64,000 nt of DNA from Amycolatopsis methanolica 239 (GTDB lineage: Bacteria; Actinomycetota; Actinomycetes; Mycobacteriales; Pseudonocardiaceae). Both the position numbers and the translations under genes were made by a program. The stretch is taken from the NCBI RefSeq assembly GCF_000739085.1, contig NZ_CP009110.1:2666001-2730000 (forward strand). Reading direction: 5' to 3'. Positions 1-10,246 of the stretch are shown in pieces. The stretch's first letter is position 1, and every line of letters begins with the position of its first letter. A model generated the notes under the pieces. It did not search any database. It saw nothing but the letters and a program-made list of their open reading frames with translations, and had not been told where the DNA came from.

Positions 1-953
<953 letters not shown>

Positions 954-1071
954 CAGGGGAACGCTCCTCAGCCGTCGGGGGTGCGGGCCCGGTGCTCCAC
1001 TTCGGACGGAGCGGGGCCCGGGTCGTCCACCGCCGTCGGCTACCCGGGCCCGGGCGGGGCGAAACGACGCA

Positions 1072-1866
1072 TCAGGGCTCTTCGGTGAGCTTTTCCCGGA
1101 GGTGCTGCAGGGTCTGCGCGAGCAGTCGCGACACGTGCATCTGGGAGATGCCGACGCGTTTGGCGATCTGCGTCTGCGTCATGTTGCCGAAGAACCGCAG
1201 CATCAGGATGGTCCGCTCGCGCGGGGCCAGGTCGCGAAGCAGCGGTTGCAGCGCCTCGTGGTTCTCCACCGTCTCGATTCCGTAGTCCTCTTCGCCGAGG
1301 GTGTCGGCCAGCGACGCGGCCTCGTCGTCCTCACCGGCCGGTTTGTCGACCGACACCGCGTAGTAGGCGTTGCCCGCCTGCAGGCCCTCGCTCACCTCGT
1401 CCGGCGTGAGGTCCAGCTCGCGCGCGATCTCCGTCGGCGTCGGCGCGCGGCCGAGGCGCTGGCCCAGTTCGTTGCTGGCCTGCCCGATCTGCAGGTGGAG
1501 TTCCTTGAGCCGCCGCGGCACCCGCACCGACCAGCTGGCGTCGCGGAAGTGCCGCCGGACCTCGCCCATGATGGTCGGCACGGCGAAGGACAGGAAGTCG
1601 GTGCCGCGTTCCGGCTCGAACCGGTCGACGGCGTTGATCAGCCCGACCCGCGCGACCTGCAACAGGTCCTCGTACGCCTCGCCGCGCCCGCTGAACCGGC
1701 GCGCGATGTGCTCGGCCACCGACAGGTACTGGGTGACCAGCGCGGTGCGGAGCCGTGCCCGGCACGGATCGTCCGGCGCGGCGGCCGCCAGATCGGCGAA
1801 AGTGGGGGTGTTCTCCTCCGAGGAATCGTTGTCCTCGACGGTGCCCGCGAGGCGCGTCTCAGCCAA
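1072..1866 (-). CDS. SigB/SigF-family RNA polymerase sigma factor
   Basis: This is a 264-aa group 3 sigma factor. Region 2 (around [19 protein letters not shown]), region 3 and a region 4 helix-turn-helix ([20 protein letters not shown]) are all visible, with no extra domains, matching the general-stress/sporulation SigB/SigF type. The start is TTG at 1866, chosen because GGGGGAAG lies 8 bases upstream and the family N-terminus fits; no ATG is available. It presumably recognises GTTT-N15-GGGTA promoters, two of which flank the anti-sigma-like gene at 18274-18639. A weaker candidate (GTGT-N16-GGGTAG, minus strand, 1940-1915) precedes this gene and may reflect autoregulation. Family assignment is firm; the regulon is inferred. 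Confidence 0.93.
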   Translation of the reverse strand: MAETRLAGTVEDNDSSEENTPTFADLAAAAPDDPCRARLRTALVTQYLSVAEHIARRFSGRGEAYEDLLQVARVGLINAVDRFEPERGTDFLSFAVPTIMGEVRRHFRDASWSVRVPRRLKELHLQIGQASNELGQRLGRAPTPTEIARELDLTPDEVSEGLQAGNAYYAVSVDKPAGEDDEAASLADTLGEEDYGIETVENHEALQPLLRDLAPRERTILMLRFFGNMTQTQIAKRVGISQMHVSRLLAQTLQHLREKLTEEP

Positions 1867-2004
1867 CGTTTTGCTTCCCCCCGCTGTCTCGTGCCGATCT
1901 GGTCATGGCCCGGACTACCCCGTGCCGCCGTTCGCCACACCTGGTTGCACGGGCCCGCTCCGGGGAACCCCGCGCCGAGAGGAACGACGCAAGGAGGTCT
2001 TTCC

Positions 2005-2409
2005 ATGGCTGAGCGCACCACGGGGCGGGCGCCGGTGGCACAAGGTTTCGCGTTGCTGGTCGGCGTGGTGTTCCTGGCGCTGGGCATCGGCGGGTTCGCC
2101 ACTTCGGGCGAACTGCTGGGATTCCACACCGGAACGCTGCTGAACCTGACGCGGACCGCGGTGGGCCTGCTCGCGCTGGTGGCGGCCTGGAAGGGACCGT
2201 CCGCGCGGATCATCGGGCTGGTGGTCTTCTTCGGGCTGCTGGGCATCACGGTGTGGGGCCTGCTTTCGGCGGGCACCGGAAACCCGGCCGACGTCCGGCG
2301 ACTGTTCGACCCGACCTGGGCGGACAACGCGCTGCACGGCGTCGTCGCGGTGCTGGGGCTCGTCGTCTTCCTGATGCCCGCCCGGTCGAGGACCACCGAA
2401 CGCGTATGA
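2005..2409 (+). CDS. DUF4383-type small membrane protein
   Basis: A 134-aa hydrophobic protein with about four membrane segments (residues ~15-30, 45-62, 66-88 and 112-128). It has an internal pattern typical of actinobacterial DUF4383 proteins, whose function is unknown. The ATG at 2005 has a near-perfect Shine-Dalgarno AAGGAGGT at 1991-1998. It is divergent from the sigma factor gene, leaving a shared 138-bp control region. Placement next to a stress sigma factor suggests, without proof, that it belongs to the stress response. Confidence 0.8.
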   Translation: MAERTTGRAPVAQGFALLVGVVFLALGIGGFATSGELLGFHTGTLLNLTRTAVGLLALVAAWKGPSARIIGLVVFFGLLGITVWGLLSAGTGNPADVRRLFDPTWADNALHGVVAVLGLVVFLMPARSRTTERV

Positions 2410-2476
2410 CGAATACCGAGAGTAGCGGCATTGCGCAGCGTGTTTAGTTCCTCTGCCAGGGTGAAAGAACTCCTCC

Positions 2477-3469
2477 ATGAGACGGGCAGAGGACCATCCG
2501 CTGCGAATACTGCTGTGGCACGTACACGGATCATGGACCAGTTCCTTCGTGCGCGGACGGCACGAGTACCTCGTTCCGCTGCTACCGGAGGGCGGTCCCT
2601 GGGGGCGGGGCCGCTGTGACCGAGCGTGGCCGTCCGCGCGAGAGGTGAGTCCGGCCGAGCTTCGGAACGCCGACATCGACGTGGTCGTCCTCCAGCGCCC
2701 GGACGAGATCGAGCTGACCGAGCGCTGGACGGGGCGGCGGCCCGGCCGGGACGTGCTCGCGGTGTTCGTCGAGCACAACACCCCGACCGGCGACGTGCCG
2801 CGCACGCGGCACCCGCTGGCCGACCAGGACGAGATCCCGCTGGTGCACGTCACGCACTTCAACAACCTGATCTGGGACTCCGGCCGGGCGCCGGCCACGG
2901 TCATCGAGCACGGGGTGGTCGACCCGGGCGAGCTGTACACCGGCGAGGAAGCCTCGATCGGCCTGGTCATGAACGAGCCGGTGCGCCGCGGCCGCGCGGT
3001 CGGCACCGACCTGCTGCCCGCCTTCGCCGAGGTCGCCCCGCTGGACGTGTGGGGCATCGGCGTCGAGAAGCTCGACGACCACTTCGGCCTGGGGGAGCGC
3101 CTGCGCACGCGGGGCGACCTCGGGCAGGACGCCCTGCACGCGGGGCTGGCGCGGTGCCGGGTGTACCTGCACACGCCGCGCTGGACGTCGCTGGGCCTGT
3201 CGCTGATCGAGGCGATGCACCTCGGGATGCCGGTGCTGGCGGTGGCCAGCACCGAGGCGTCCCGCGCGGTGCCGCCGGAGGCGGGTTTCGTCTCGGCGGA
3301 TGTGAACGAGCTGGTGCGCGCGGCCGCCGACCTGGTGGCGGATCCGGAACTGGCGCACCGGATGGGCAAGCAAGCGCGCGAGCGCGCGCTGGCCAGCTAC
3401 GGCCTGGACGCCTTCCTGCGCAAGTGGGACGTCCAGCTCGGCCGGGTGACGAGTGGAGGTAGCGCATGA
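2477..3469 (+). CDS. Glycosyltransferase (GT-B fold, GT4-like)
   Basis: A 330-aa protein whose C-terminal half looks like a GT-B nucleotide-sugar-binding domain. A surface-exposed stretch [20 protein letters not shown] (about 230-250) holds the E-x-G-like acceptor/donor loop. The N-terminal part begins [15 protein letters not shown], a pattern found in actinobacterial glycosyltransferases, and is shorter than in classical GT4 enzymes. It overlaps the next glycosyltransferase gene by an ATGA junction, so the two are translationally coupled and probably act on one glycan or glycolipid. Substrates cannot be read from sequence. The start at 2477 has only a weak upstream GGGTGAAAG. Confidence 0.82.
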   Translation: MRRAEDHPLRILLWHVHGSWTSSFVRGRHEYLVPLLPEGGPWGRGRCDRAWPSAREVSPAELRNADIDVVVLQRPDEIELTERWTGRRPGRDVLAVFVEHNTPTGDVPRTRHPLADQDEIPLVHVTHFNNLIWDSGRAPATVIEHGVVDPGELYTGEEASIGLVMNEPVRRGRAVGTDLLPAFAEVAPLDVWGIGVEKLDDHFGLGERLRTRGDLGQDALHAGLARCRVYLHTPRWTSLGLSLIEAMHLGMPVLAVASTEASRAVPPEAGFVSADVNELVRAAADLVADPELAHRMGKQARERALASYGLDAFLRKWDVQLGRVTSGGSA

Positions 3470-4701
3470 GGATCTCGATGGTGTCGGAGCACGCCAACCC
3501 CCTGGCCGTCCTGGGCGAGGTGGACGCGGGTGGGCAGAACCTGCACGTGGCGGAACTGTCCGCGGCGCTGTGCCGCCAGGGCCACGACGTCACCGTCTAC
3601 ACCCGGCGCGACGGCCCGGAGCAGCCGGAGGAAGTCCGGGCGCCCGCGGGCTACCGGGTGGTGCACGTGCCGGCAGGCCCGGCGGAGCACCTGCCCAAGG
3701 ACGAGCTGCTGCCGCACATGACCGAGTTCGGCCGCTACCTGGCGAAGGCGTGGCAGCGGGACGCCCCGGACGTGGTTCACGCGCACTTCTGGATGTCCGG
3801 GCTGGCGTCGCTGCTCGCCACGCGCGGCACCGACGTACCGGTGGTTCAGACCTTCCACGCGCTGGGTGTGGTGAAGAAGCGCTACCAGGGTACGGCGGAC
3901 ACCAGCCCGCCGGAGCGGGTGCAGCTGGAGCGGCTGATCGGCAAGAACGCCGCGCGCGTCGCCGCCACCTGCTCGGACGAGGTCTTCGAGCTGGCCAGGA
4001 TGGGGCTGCCGCGCTCGCGGATGTCGGTCGCGCCGTGCGGGGTCGACCTCGAACGGTTCACCCCGGACGGGCCGGTCGCGCCGCGCGGCAACCTGCGCCG
4101 GATCGTCAGCGTCGGGCGGCTGGTGCCGCGCAAGGGGTTCGCGACGGCGATCGCCGCGCTGCCCGCCGTGCCCGGCGCCGAACTGGTCATCGCAGGCGGC
4201 CCCGAGCGGGGCCGGCTCGCCGACGACCCGGAGGCCAAGCGCCTGGTGGAGCGGGCCGAGCGGCTCGGCGTGGCCGATCGCGTTCGACTGCTGGGCCAGG
4301 TGACCCGGGACGAGATGCCGTCGCTGCTGCGCTCGGCGGACCTGGTCGTGTGCACGCCGTGGTACGAGCCGTTCGGCATCGTGCCGCTGGAGGCCATGGC
4401 GTGCGGCGTCCCGGTGGTCGCGGCGGCGGTCGGCGGGCTGATCGACACCGTGGTGGACGGCGTGACCGGGGAACTGGTGCCGCCGAAGCGCCCGGAGGCC
4501 TTGGCCGCGACCCTGCGCCGCCTGCTCGGCGACCCCGCGCAGCGCGAGGCCTACGGGATCGCGGGCCGCGACCGGGCCCGGTCGCGGTACTCGTGGGACC
4601 GCACCGCGATCGACATCATGCGGGTCTACGAAAAGGCGTTGGGGGACAAGGTGCCCGCTGGTGCGGTCGTGCCCGCGGACGCCGCGGCGAGCCCGGTCTG
4701 A
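3466..4701 (+). CDS. GT4 glycosyltransferase, MshA/sucrose-phosphate-synthase-like
   Basis: A 411-aa retaining GT-B glycosyltransferase. The N-terminal domain starts [21 protein letters not shown] and has the GGQN loop that binds acceptor in MshA-like enzymes. The C-terminal domain has the EPFGIVPLE motif (E-x7-E, about residues 306-314) that contacts the nucleotide sugar. Length and motifs match mycothiol-type and sucrose-phosphate-synthase-type enzymes, but the true acceptor is unknown. It overlaps the preceding glycosyltransferase by four bases and is followed by a clear terminator, so the operon is two genes long. Confidence 0.88.
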   Translation: MRISMVSEHANPLAVLGEVDAGGQNLHVAELSAALCRQGHDVTVYTRRDGPEQPEEVRAPAGYRVVHVPAGPAEHLPKDELLPHMTEFGRYLAKAWQRDAPDVVHAHFWMSGLASLLATRGTDVPVVQTFHALGVVKKRYQGTADTSPPERVQLERLIGKNAARVAATCSDEVFELARMGLPRSRMSVAPCGVDLERFTPDGPVAPRGNLRRIVSVGRLVPRKGFATAIAALPAVPGAELVIAGGPERGRLADDPEAKRLVERAERLGVADRVRLLGQVTRDEMPSLLRSADLVVCTPWYEPFGIVPLEAMACGVPVVAAAVGGLIDTVVDGVTGELVPPKRPEALAATLRRLLGDPAQREAYGIAGRDRARSRYSWDRTAIDIMRVYEKALGDKVPAGAVVPADAAASPV

Positions 4702-4714
4702 GAGGACGAACGGC

Positions 4715-4748
4715 AAGCCCCCTCGGGATCGTGGTCCCGAGGGGCTTT
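4715..4748 (+). terminator. Rho-independent terminator after glycosyltransferase operon
   Basis: Inverted repeat AAGCCCCCTCGGGA / TCCCGAGGGGCTTTT with a six-base loop, one bulged C and a short T run. It lies between two convergent genes and could stop transcription from both sides. Confidence 0.85.
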
Positions 4749-4752
4749 TCCG

Positions 4753-5619
4753 TCACGTCACCTTGTTGACCGCGGACTGGGCCTTGCCCTTGACCGTGCC
4801 CATCGCGTCCTGCGTGGGCGAGTAGGTGGCGTAGAGCTCGGGGTCGGGCTTGGGTGCACTGCCGGGGCCGCCGAGGGGTTTGGGGTCCATCAGGTATTCG
4901 ATCCGGTCCTCGCCGGTGGACCAGGTGCCCTTGTTGCCGTCGGGGCCGTCGGAGAGGTGCCAGATGGTGTTGTTGTGGGTCTGGTCTTCCTCGTCGAGCA
5001 GGGCGCCGGGGGCGATGTCCGATTCGAGGCCGTCGGCCTGGAGTTCCTCGATGGCGCGCAGCCACTGCTTCTGGTGCACGGTGTCGCGGGCCAGGTTGAA
5101 CTTGAGCATCTCCTTCACGCCCGGGTCGTCGGTCATGTTGTACAACCGGGCGGTCTGCAACCGGCCCTGCGCCTCCGCCGCCGCGTTGGCCCGGAAATCC
5201 GCCAGCAGGTTGCCGGAGGCCACGATGTACTTGCCGTTCCACGGGGTGCCATTGGAATCCGCCGGAACCGCCCCGCCGCCGGCGACGATGGCCTGCTGCG
5301 GGTCCATGCCGCCCAGCACCGCGGCCATCACCGGATCCTGGGCGGCTTCGGCGGTCGCGGTGGCAGGCGCGCCCTCCAGCAGCCGGGCGACCATGGTGGC
5401 CAGCATTTCCACGTGCCCGATCTCCTCGGTCGCGGTGTCCATGATCAGGTCCTTGTACTTGCCCTCAATGCGGCAGTTCCAGCCCTGGAACAGGTACTGC
5501 ATCGTCACCGTCATCTCGCCGTAGGCCCCACCGATGAGCTCCTGCAGCTTGCGCGCGTAGTACGGGTCCGGCCGCTCCGGCTTCGCCTCGAACTGCAGCA
5601 GTTTCGTGTGTCGGAACAC
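4753..5619 (-). CDS. Manganese catalase
   Basis: A 288-aa dimanganese catalase that disproportionates hydrogen peroxide in the cytoplasm. The four-helix-bundle ligand set is visible: E in KLQELIGGAYGEMTVTMQY, the E-x-x-H in ATEEIGHVEM (about residues 66-75), and a second E-H pair in the later helices around EAQGRLQ and ARDTVHQKQW. The start is GTG at 5619 with AGGGAG seven bases upstream; longer readings into the opposite strand are not credible. It is divergent from a MarR regulator whose start codon lies in a palindrome, so that regulator may control it. The window also encodes a Mn-riboswitch-controlled TerC, consistent with Mn handling in this organism. Confidence 0.95.
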   Translation of the reverse strand: MFRHTKLLQFEAKPERPDPYYARKLQELIGGAYGEMTVTMQYLFQGWNCRIEGKYKDLIMDTATEEIGHVEMLATMVARLLEGAPATATAEAAQDPVMAAVLGGMDPQQAIVAGGGAVPADSNGTPWNGKYIVASGNLLADFRANAAAEAQGRLQTARLYNMTDDPGVKEMLKFNLARDTVHQKQWLRAIEELQADGLESDIAPGALLDEEDQTHNNTIWHLSDGPDGNKGTWSTGEDRIEYLMDPKPLGGPGSAPKPDPELYATYSPTQDAMGTVKGKAQSAVNKVT

Positions 5620-5746
5620 AGAGATCTCCCTTGAAAAAGAAGGAAAAGTTGTAGTCGGTACGCGTACGCAGACCGGGGGGCTTCCCGCGGGCGTGCGGGT
5701 TATTCGTGTCCGTCCGCCCGACTTGCGGAATCCACACTGATGATTT

Positions 5747-5763
5747 ATGCATGAGTCATGCAT
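5747..5763. promoter_or_regulatory. 17-bp palindrome, probable MarR operator over the marR start codon
   Basis: ATGCATGA-G-TCATGCAT is a perfect inverted repeat that contains the start codon of the MarR-family gene (5758). MarR dimers usually bind palindromes of this length in the intergenic region. Binding here would block both initiation of its own mRNA and possibly the divergent catalase promoter. Confidence 0.6.
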
Positions 5764-6291
5764 GACGAACGGCTGGCCAACCTGCTCGGCGCTCTCGCGC
5801 TGACGGTCAACGACCTCGCACTGACCGACGCGACGACCGCCGCGGGCACGAGCGTGAGCGGGTCGGCCGCGCTGGTGGTGCTGTCCACAGCGCCCGGGCT
5901 GTCGGTGACCGAGCTGGGGCGGCGGGTCGGCCTGAGCCAGCCGGCGGCCGCGCGGATGGTGGACGTGCTGGAGCGGCGGGGCCTGGTCGAGCGGCGGCCC
6001 ACCCTCGCGCGGGCGGTCGCCGTGCACCTGACCCCGGCCGGCGCCGAGGCCGCGGCGCGGATCCTGGGCCGCCGCGGCGGGCGGCTCGGTTCGCTGGCGG
6101 CCGCGCTCGACGAGCGGGAGCGGGAGGTGTTCGCGGAGCTGGTGGGGAAGCTGCTGACGGCGGCCTACGAGCAGCTCCCGGAGGCCGACCGCCTGTGCCG
6201 GCTGTGCGACCGCTCGGCGTGCGTGGCGGAGGGGGAGGTGTGTCCGGTGGGGGCGGCCTGCCGGGCGAGGGAGGCCGCCGATGAGGGGTGA
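5758..6291 (+). CDS. MarR-family transcriptional regulator with cysteine-rich tail
   Basis: A 177-aa protein. Winged-helix DNA recognition is seen in LSVTELGRRVGLSQPAAARMVDVLERRGLVERR (about residues 45-80). The C-terminal ~35 residues contain five cysteines (CRLCDRSACVAEGEVC and a later C), which is unusual for MarR and could bind metal or sense redox state; this is inference. It is divergent from the Mn-catalase. No clear ribosome-binding site precedes the ATG, so the transcript may be nearly leaderless. A regulatory link to peroxide or metal stress is plausible from context only. Confidence 0.87.
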   Translation: MHDERLANLLGALALTVNDLALTDATTAAGTSVSGSAALVVLSTAPGLSVTELGRRVGLSQPAAARMVDVLERRGLVERRPTLARAVAVHLTPAGAEAAARILGRRGGRLGSLAAALDEREREVFAELVGKLLTAAYEQLPEADRLCRLCDRSACVAEGEVCPVGAACRAREAADEG

Positions 6292-6747
6292 GTGGGGTTG
6301 GGGCAGCTCGGCCCCGAAAGCCCAGCCGGGCAGCGGAGGCCGCTGATGACCGCTGAGCGGGGCTGGGGTGGCTCGGCCTGGGCCGGGCGGCTGACCGGAG
6401 AACCGACTGTTGGGCGCGGGAGGCCGCTGCCGGCCCTTGCGTCGGCGCGATGTGGGGCGGTGGCCGCCGGGGCCTTGGCCGGAAGGCCGCCGATGCCGCG
6501 CAGCGGAGGCGGGGCGGCGCGGTGGCGTGGGTGATGCTGGGCGCGGGAGGCCCCTGATGACCCCTGGGCAAAACCTTGGTCCGGGGCGAGCGGTGGCCGC
6601 GCGGCGCCGTGGCGCGGGGTGCCACCGGGGTGTGGTGGCTCCGGCGGGAGCGGGCGCCGCGGAGTTGTCTTCCAGGGGGCGCGGCGGCTCGATGCGCCTG
6701 GGCGCGGCTGCCGTCGCGGGTGGTCTCGCCGGCATCGGGGGTCGCCG
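6269..6747 (+). repeat. Degenerate repeats of a gene-junction motif; no gene seen
   Basis: This 456-bp gap between the MarR gene and the next permease holds no convincing gene. It contains several imperfect copies of a motif like GGGAGGCCGCYGATGACC (around 6272, 6340, 6418, 6484 and 6547). They resemble both the end of the marR gene and the start region of the permease gene (CGCCGATGACC). The intervening sequence is low-complexity G/C. It looks like expanded and diverged junction sequence. Confidence 0.5.
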
Positions 6748-7569
6748 ATGACCGGGGAGCTGCTCGCCCTCGCCTCGGCTGGGTGCTTCGGCGTCACCCA
6801 CTTCGTCAACGGCGTCATCGCGCGCCGGGCGCCTGGGCTCACCGTTTCCCTCTACGCGCAGCTCGGCGGCACCCTCGTCACCCTGCTCGTCGCCCTGGTC
6901 TGGTCGGCTCCCACGAGCCACGGCATCTGGTGGGGCGCGCTCTCCGGTGTCGGCACGGGGATCGGCGTCGGGTTCCTCTACCGGGCCATGAGCCGGGACG
7001 CGCTGAGCGTCGTGGTGCCCGTCAGCGACATCGGGGCCGTCGCGCTGCCCGTCGTCGCCGGGCTGGCCTTCCTCGGGGAGCGGCCCTCGCCCGCGGCGAT
7101 CGCCGGGATCGTGCTCGCCCTGCCCGCCATCTGGCTCGTCTCTGGCGGCGGGCGGCCTGCCGGGCCGGGCATCCGGGACGCGCTCGTCGCGGGTGCCGGC
7201 TTCGCGATGCAATTCCTCGCCATGAAACCCGTGCCGCTGGACGCCGGACTCTGGCCGATCGTCGTCAGCCGCGCCGCGTCCGTGGCCGTCATCCTGCCCC
7301 TCGTGCTCGCCACGGGCACCCCGCTCGCGCTGCGGCCTCGCCTCGCCTGGCCGGCCGCGGCCGCGGGCGCGCTCGGCAGCGTCGCGATCGTGCTCTACTG
7401 GGTCGCCACCCACCAGCAACTGCTCGCGGTCGCGACCGTCCTGGCCGCCCTCTACCCGGCGATCCCCGTGGTGCTCGCACTGCTCTTCCTGGGTGAACGC
7501 CTCAGCCGCAAGCAGACCCTGGGTGTCTGCGGAGCCGCCGCGGCACTCGCCCTATTGGCCCTGGCGTAG
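6748..7569 (+). CDS. DMT-superfamily (EamA-type) permease
   Basis: A 273-aa integral membrane protein with about ten predicted helices in two five-helix halves. Each half ends with the LGER motif typical of EamA repeats ([13 protein letters not shown] near 110, [12 protein letters not shown] near 250). Such proteins export metabolites or take up small solutes; the substrate is unknown. The ATG at 6748 fits the family N-terminus ([22 protein letters not shown]). An upstream extension would add low-complexity sequence from the repeat region. It lies just upstream of the large glycan operon but has its own spacing. Confidence 0.85.
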   Translation: MTGELLALASAGCFGVTHFVNGVIARRAPGLTVSLYAQLGGTLVTLLVALVWSAPTSHGIWWGALSGVGTGIGVGFLYRAMSRDALSVVVPVSDIGAVALPVVAGLAFLGERPSPAAIAGIVLALPAIWLVSGGGRPAGPGIRDALVAGAGFAMQFLAMKPVPLDAGLWPIVVSRAASVAVILPLVLATGTPLALRPRLAWPAAAAGALGSVAIVLYWVATHQQLLAVATVLAALYPAIPVVLALLFLGERLSRKQTLGVCGAAAALALLALA

Positions 7570-7621
7570 GAGAAGTACCTCCGTAGCGTTTCGTAGTGAC
7601 TCCGCCGGGTAGGAGGAGTGC

Positions 7622-8560
7622 GTGCCAGGGCATGCGGTCGTCACGGGTGGAGCGGGCTTCGTCGGCTCCCACCTCTGCGAGCGCCTGCTCGCCCGCGGCC
7701 TGCGCGTCACCTGCGTGGACAACTTGTCCACCGGCCGCGCGGACAACATCGCGCACCTGCACGGCGACTTCCACTTCGTCGAGGCCGACGTCGCGCGTGG
7801 ACTGGACATCACCGGCCACGTCGACCTGGTGCTGCACCTGGCCAGCCCCGCCTCGCCACGCGACTACGAGCGCCTGCCGGTGGAGACGCTGCAGGTCGGT
7901 GCGGTCGGCACCGGCCACGCGCTGGACCTCGCGCAGGCCAACGGCGCCCGGTTCGTGCTGGCGTCGACCAGTGAGGTCTACGGCGACCCGCGGGAACACC
8001 CGCAGCGCGAGACCTACTGGGGCAACGTCAACCCGGTCGGCCCGCGCAGCGTCTACGACGAGGCCAAACGCTACGCCGAAGCCCTCACCGCCGCCTGCCG
8101 CCGAGCCCGCGGCGTGAACACCGGCATCGCCCGCATCTTCAACACCTACGGCCCCCGCATGCGCGCCGACGACGGCCGCGCGATCCCGACGTTCGTCAAG
8201 CAGGTCCTCACCGGCGAGCCGGTCACCGTCGCGGGTGAGGGCGCCCAGACCCGCTCCCTGTGCTATGTGGACGACACCGTCGACGGCCTGCTGGCGCTGG
8301 CGGACAGCGATTTCCCGGGGCCGGTCAACCTCGGCAACCCGCACGAACTCCGCATCCGGGACCTGGTCGGGGAAATCCAGCGGCTGGCGGGCACCAGCGT
8401 GCTGGTGCGCGGCATCCCCGCCCCGGTGGACGATCCGCAACGACGCTGCCCCGATATCGCGGTGGCGCAACGGGAACTGGGCTGGCAGCCGCGGGTGGAG
8501 CTGCACGAGGGTCTGCGCCGGACCCTGAAGTGGTTCGCGACCCACCTCAGTCTCGTTTAG
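7622..8560 (+). CDS. NAD-dependent nucleotide-sugar epimerase/decarboxylase (extended SDR)
   Basis: A 312-aa extended SDR enzyme. The Rossmann motif [16 protein letters not shown] is at residues 8-23. The catalytic set comprises the S/T of [11 protein letters not shown] and the Y-x-x-x-K of [11 protein letters not shown] (about 141-151). The [10 protein letters not shown] segment is characteristic of the UDP-glucuronate decarboxylase/UDP-glucose epimerase branch. Start GTG 7622 with AGGAGG five bases upstream. It is the first gene of the glycan operon and could make a pentose or epimerise an activated sugar, perhaps serving as the heptose epimerase that is otherwise missing. The exact product is uncertain. 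Confidence 0.88.
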   Translation: MPGHAVVTGGAGFVGSHLCERLLARGLRVTCVDNLSTGRADNIAHLHGDFHFVEADVARGLDITGHVDLVLHLASPASPRDYERLPVETLQVGAVGTGHALDLAQANGARFVLASTSEVYGDPREHPQRETYWGNVNPVGPRSVYDEAKRYAEALTAACRRARGVNTGIARIFNTYGPRMRADDGRAIPTFVKQVLTGEPVTVAGEGAQTRSLCYVDDTVDGLLALADSDFPGPVNLGNPHELRIRDLVGEIQRLAGTSVLVRGIPAPVDDPQRRCPDIAVAQRELGWQPRVELHEGLRRTLKWFATHLSLV

Positions 8561-8620
8561 ACGAGGAGTAGCAGGGGTAGCGCTAAGTAGCAGTGGTAAC
8601 CGGATGTGGAGGTAACGAGC

Positions 8621-10246
8621 TTGCGGATCCTCGGGATCAACGCGGTGTTCCACGATCCGGCCGCCGCCCTCGTGGTGGACGGCCGGGTGGTCGCCGCCGC
8701 CGAGGAGGAGCGGTTCAGCCGCCGCAAGCACGGCAAGCGCCCGGTCCCGTTCGCGACCTGGGAACTCCCCGAGCAGGCCGCCCGCTGGTGCCTGGCCGAG
8801 GCGGGCCTGGAGCCCGCGGACCTGGACGCCGTGGGCTACTCCTACGACCCGGACCTGGTCGACCACGGCCTCGACGGCGTCGACCCGGGCTGGGAGGAGC
8901 TGCGCACCACCTACGCCCGCCGCGCCCCGAACTTCCTGAAGACCGCGCTGCCCGGCCTCGACCCGGCGAAGGTGCGGTTCGTCCGCCACCACGTCGCGCA
9001 CGCCGCGTCCAGCGGTCTGGCCGCGCCGTTCGGCGACGCCGCCGTCCTGGTCGCGGACGGCCGCGGCGAGGCGACGTCCTACCTGGCAGGCGAGTACCGC
9101 GACGGCAAGCTGGTCGAGCTGGCCGCGCAACGGCTGCCGCACTCGCTCGGCCTGCGTTACGAGGACCTCACCGAGCACCTCGGGTTCGCCCGGTCCAGCG
9201 ACGAGTACAAGGTGATGGCCCTTGCCTCGTACGGGAAACCGCGGTTCCGCGACGAGCTGTGCGAAGCGATCGCCGCGTCGCCGGACGGCGGTTTCCGCGC
9301 CGCGCCGGTGGATCTGACCCGCTTCGCACCGCGGCGCGAACCCGGCGCGGACTTCCGGCCCGAGCACGCCGACCTCGCGGCCAGCGTGCAGCAGCGCCTC
9401 GAAGAGGTCCTGCTCGACCTGCTGCGCTGGCTGCACACCCAGACCGGGCAGTCCAGGCTCACGATGGCCGGCGGCATCGCGCTGAACTGCGTGGCCAACA
9501 CCCGGCTGCTCGCCGAGGGTCCGTTCGACGAGATCTGGGTGCAGCCCGCTGCGGGCGACGCGGGCACGGCTCTCGGCGCCGCCCTGCACCTCGCCACGGA
9601 ACTGGGCGAACCGGCCGCGCCGCCGGGCGCCGACCTCGGGCGGGGCTTCACCGACGCCGAGATCCAGCAGGCGCTCGACACCGCCCGGCTGCGCTACGAC
9701 CGTCCGGACGACCTCGCCGCCACCGTCGCGCAGGCGCTCGCCGACGACGAGCTCGTGGCCTGGTTCGAAGGCCGCGCCGAGTTCGGCCCACGCGCGCTCG
9801 GCCACCGCTCGCTGCTCGCGCACCCCGGCCACCGGCGCAACCTGGAACGCCTCAACGACGTCAAGGGCCGCGAACAGTTCCGCCCGGTCGCCCCGATGGT
9901 CCTCGCCGACCGCGCGCGGGAGCTGTTCGAGCGCGGCCCGGTGCCCAGTCCCCACATGCTGTTCGTGCACGACGTCCGTCCGGAGTGGAGGGACCGCATC
10001 CCGGCGGTGACCCATGTGGACGGTACCGCGCGGATCCAGACCGTGGACCCGGCCGACGAGTCGCTGGTCGCGCGCATGCTGGAAGAATTCGCCGCCCGCA
10101 CCGGGATTCCCGTCGTCGTCAACACGAGCCTGAACACCGCGGGCCGCCCGATGGTCGACTCGCCGCGCGACGCGCTGGAGTGCTTCGGCTCCAGCCCCAT
10201 CGACCTGCTCGCCATCGGCCCGTTCGTGGTGCGGAGGCCGGCATGA
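8621..10246 (+). CDS. Carbamoyltransferase (NodU/CmcH/TobZ family)
   Basis: A 541-aa O-carbamoyltransferase that transfers carbamoyl from carbamoyl phosphate through an adenylate intermediate. Two-domain layout: a Kae1-like N-terminal region with the metal-binding HHVAHA (about 126-131) and DGRGE nearby, and a C-terminal carbamoyl-phosphate domain with EFGPRALGHRSLL and REQFRPVAP. Start TTG 8621 is preferred because GGAGGT lies seven bases upstream; a GTG at 8606 would place the ribosome site inside the gene. In a surface-glycan operon it probably carbamoylates a sugar, as NodU does on Nod factors. It overlaps the next gene by ATGA. Confidence 0.93.
   Translation: MRILGINAVFHDPAAALVVDGRVVAAAEEERFSRRKHGKRPVPFATWELPEQAARWCLAEAGLEPADLDAVGYSYDPDLVDHGLDGVDPGWEELRTTYARRAPNFLKTALPGLDPAKVRFVRHHVAHAASSGLAAPFGDAAVLVADGRGEATSYLAGEYRDGKLVELAAQRLPHSLGLRYEDLTEHLGFARSSDEYKVMALASYGKPRFRDELCEAIAASPDGGFRAAPVDLTRFAPRREPGADFRPEHADLAASVQQRLEEVLLDLLRWLHTQTGQSRLTMAGGIALNCVANTRLLAEGPFDEIWVQPAAGDAGTALGAALHLATELGEPAAPPGADLGRGFTDAEIQQALDTARLRYDRPDDLAATVAQALADDELVAWFEGRAEFGPRALGHRSLLAHPGHRRNLERLNDVKGREQFRPVAPMVLADRARELFERGPVPSPHMLFVHDVRPEWRDRIPAVTHVDGTARIQTVDPADESLVARMLEEFAARTGIPVVVNTSLNTAGRPMVDSPRDALECFGSSPIDLLAIGPFVVRRPA

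Noticed and set aside
1915-1940. GTGT-N16-GGGTAG before the sigma factor
   Set aside because: One mismatch in the -35 box and a variant spacer; kept only as a remark, not as a feature.
5658-5667. GTACGCGTAC palindrome upstream of the catalase
   Set aside because: Ten-base palindromes of this composition are frequent in GC-rich DNA and no partner site or promoter was found.
4753-7419. A long minus-strand reading frame continuing far upstream of the Mn-catalase
   Set aside because: Only the first part (to 5619) matches the catalase; the rest is shadow reading of the MarR and permease genes. GTG 5619 with a ribosome site marks the true start.
8593-10242. An in-frame extension upstream of the GT2-HAD gene covering the carbamoyltransferase region
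   Set aside because: The carbamoyltransferase motifs lie in another frame; the extension is an antisense-like shadow. The ATGA at 10243 is the natural start.
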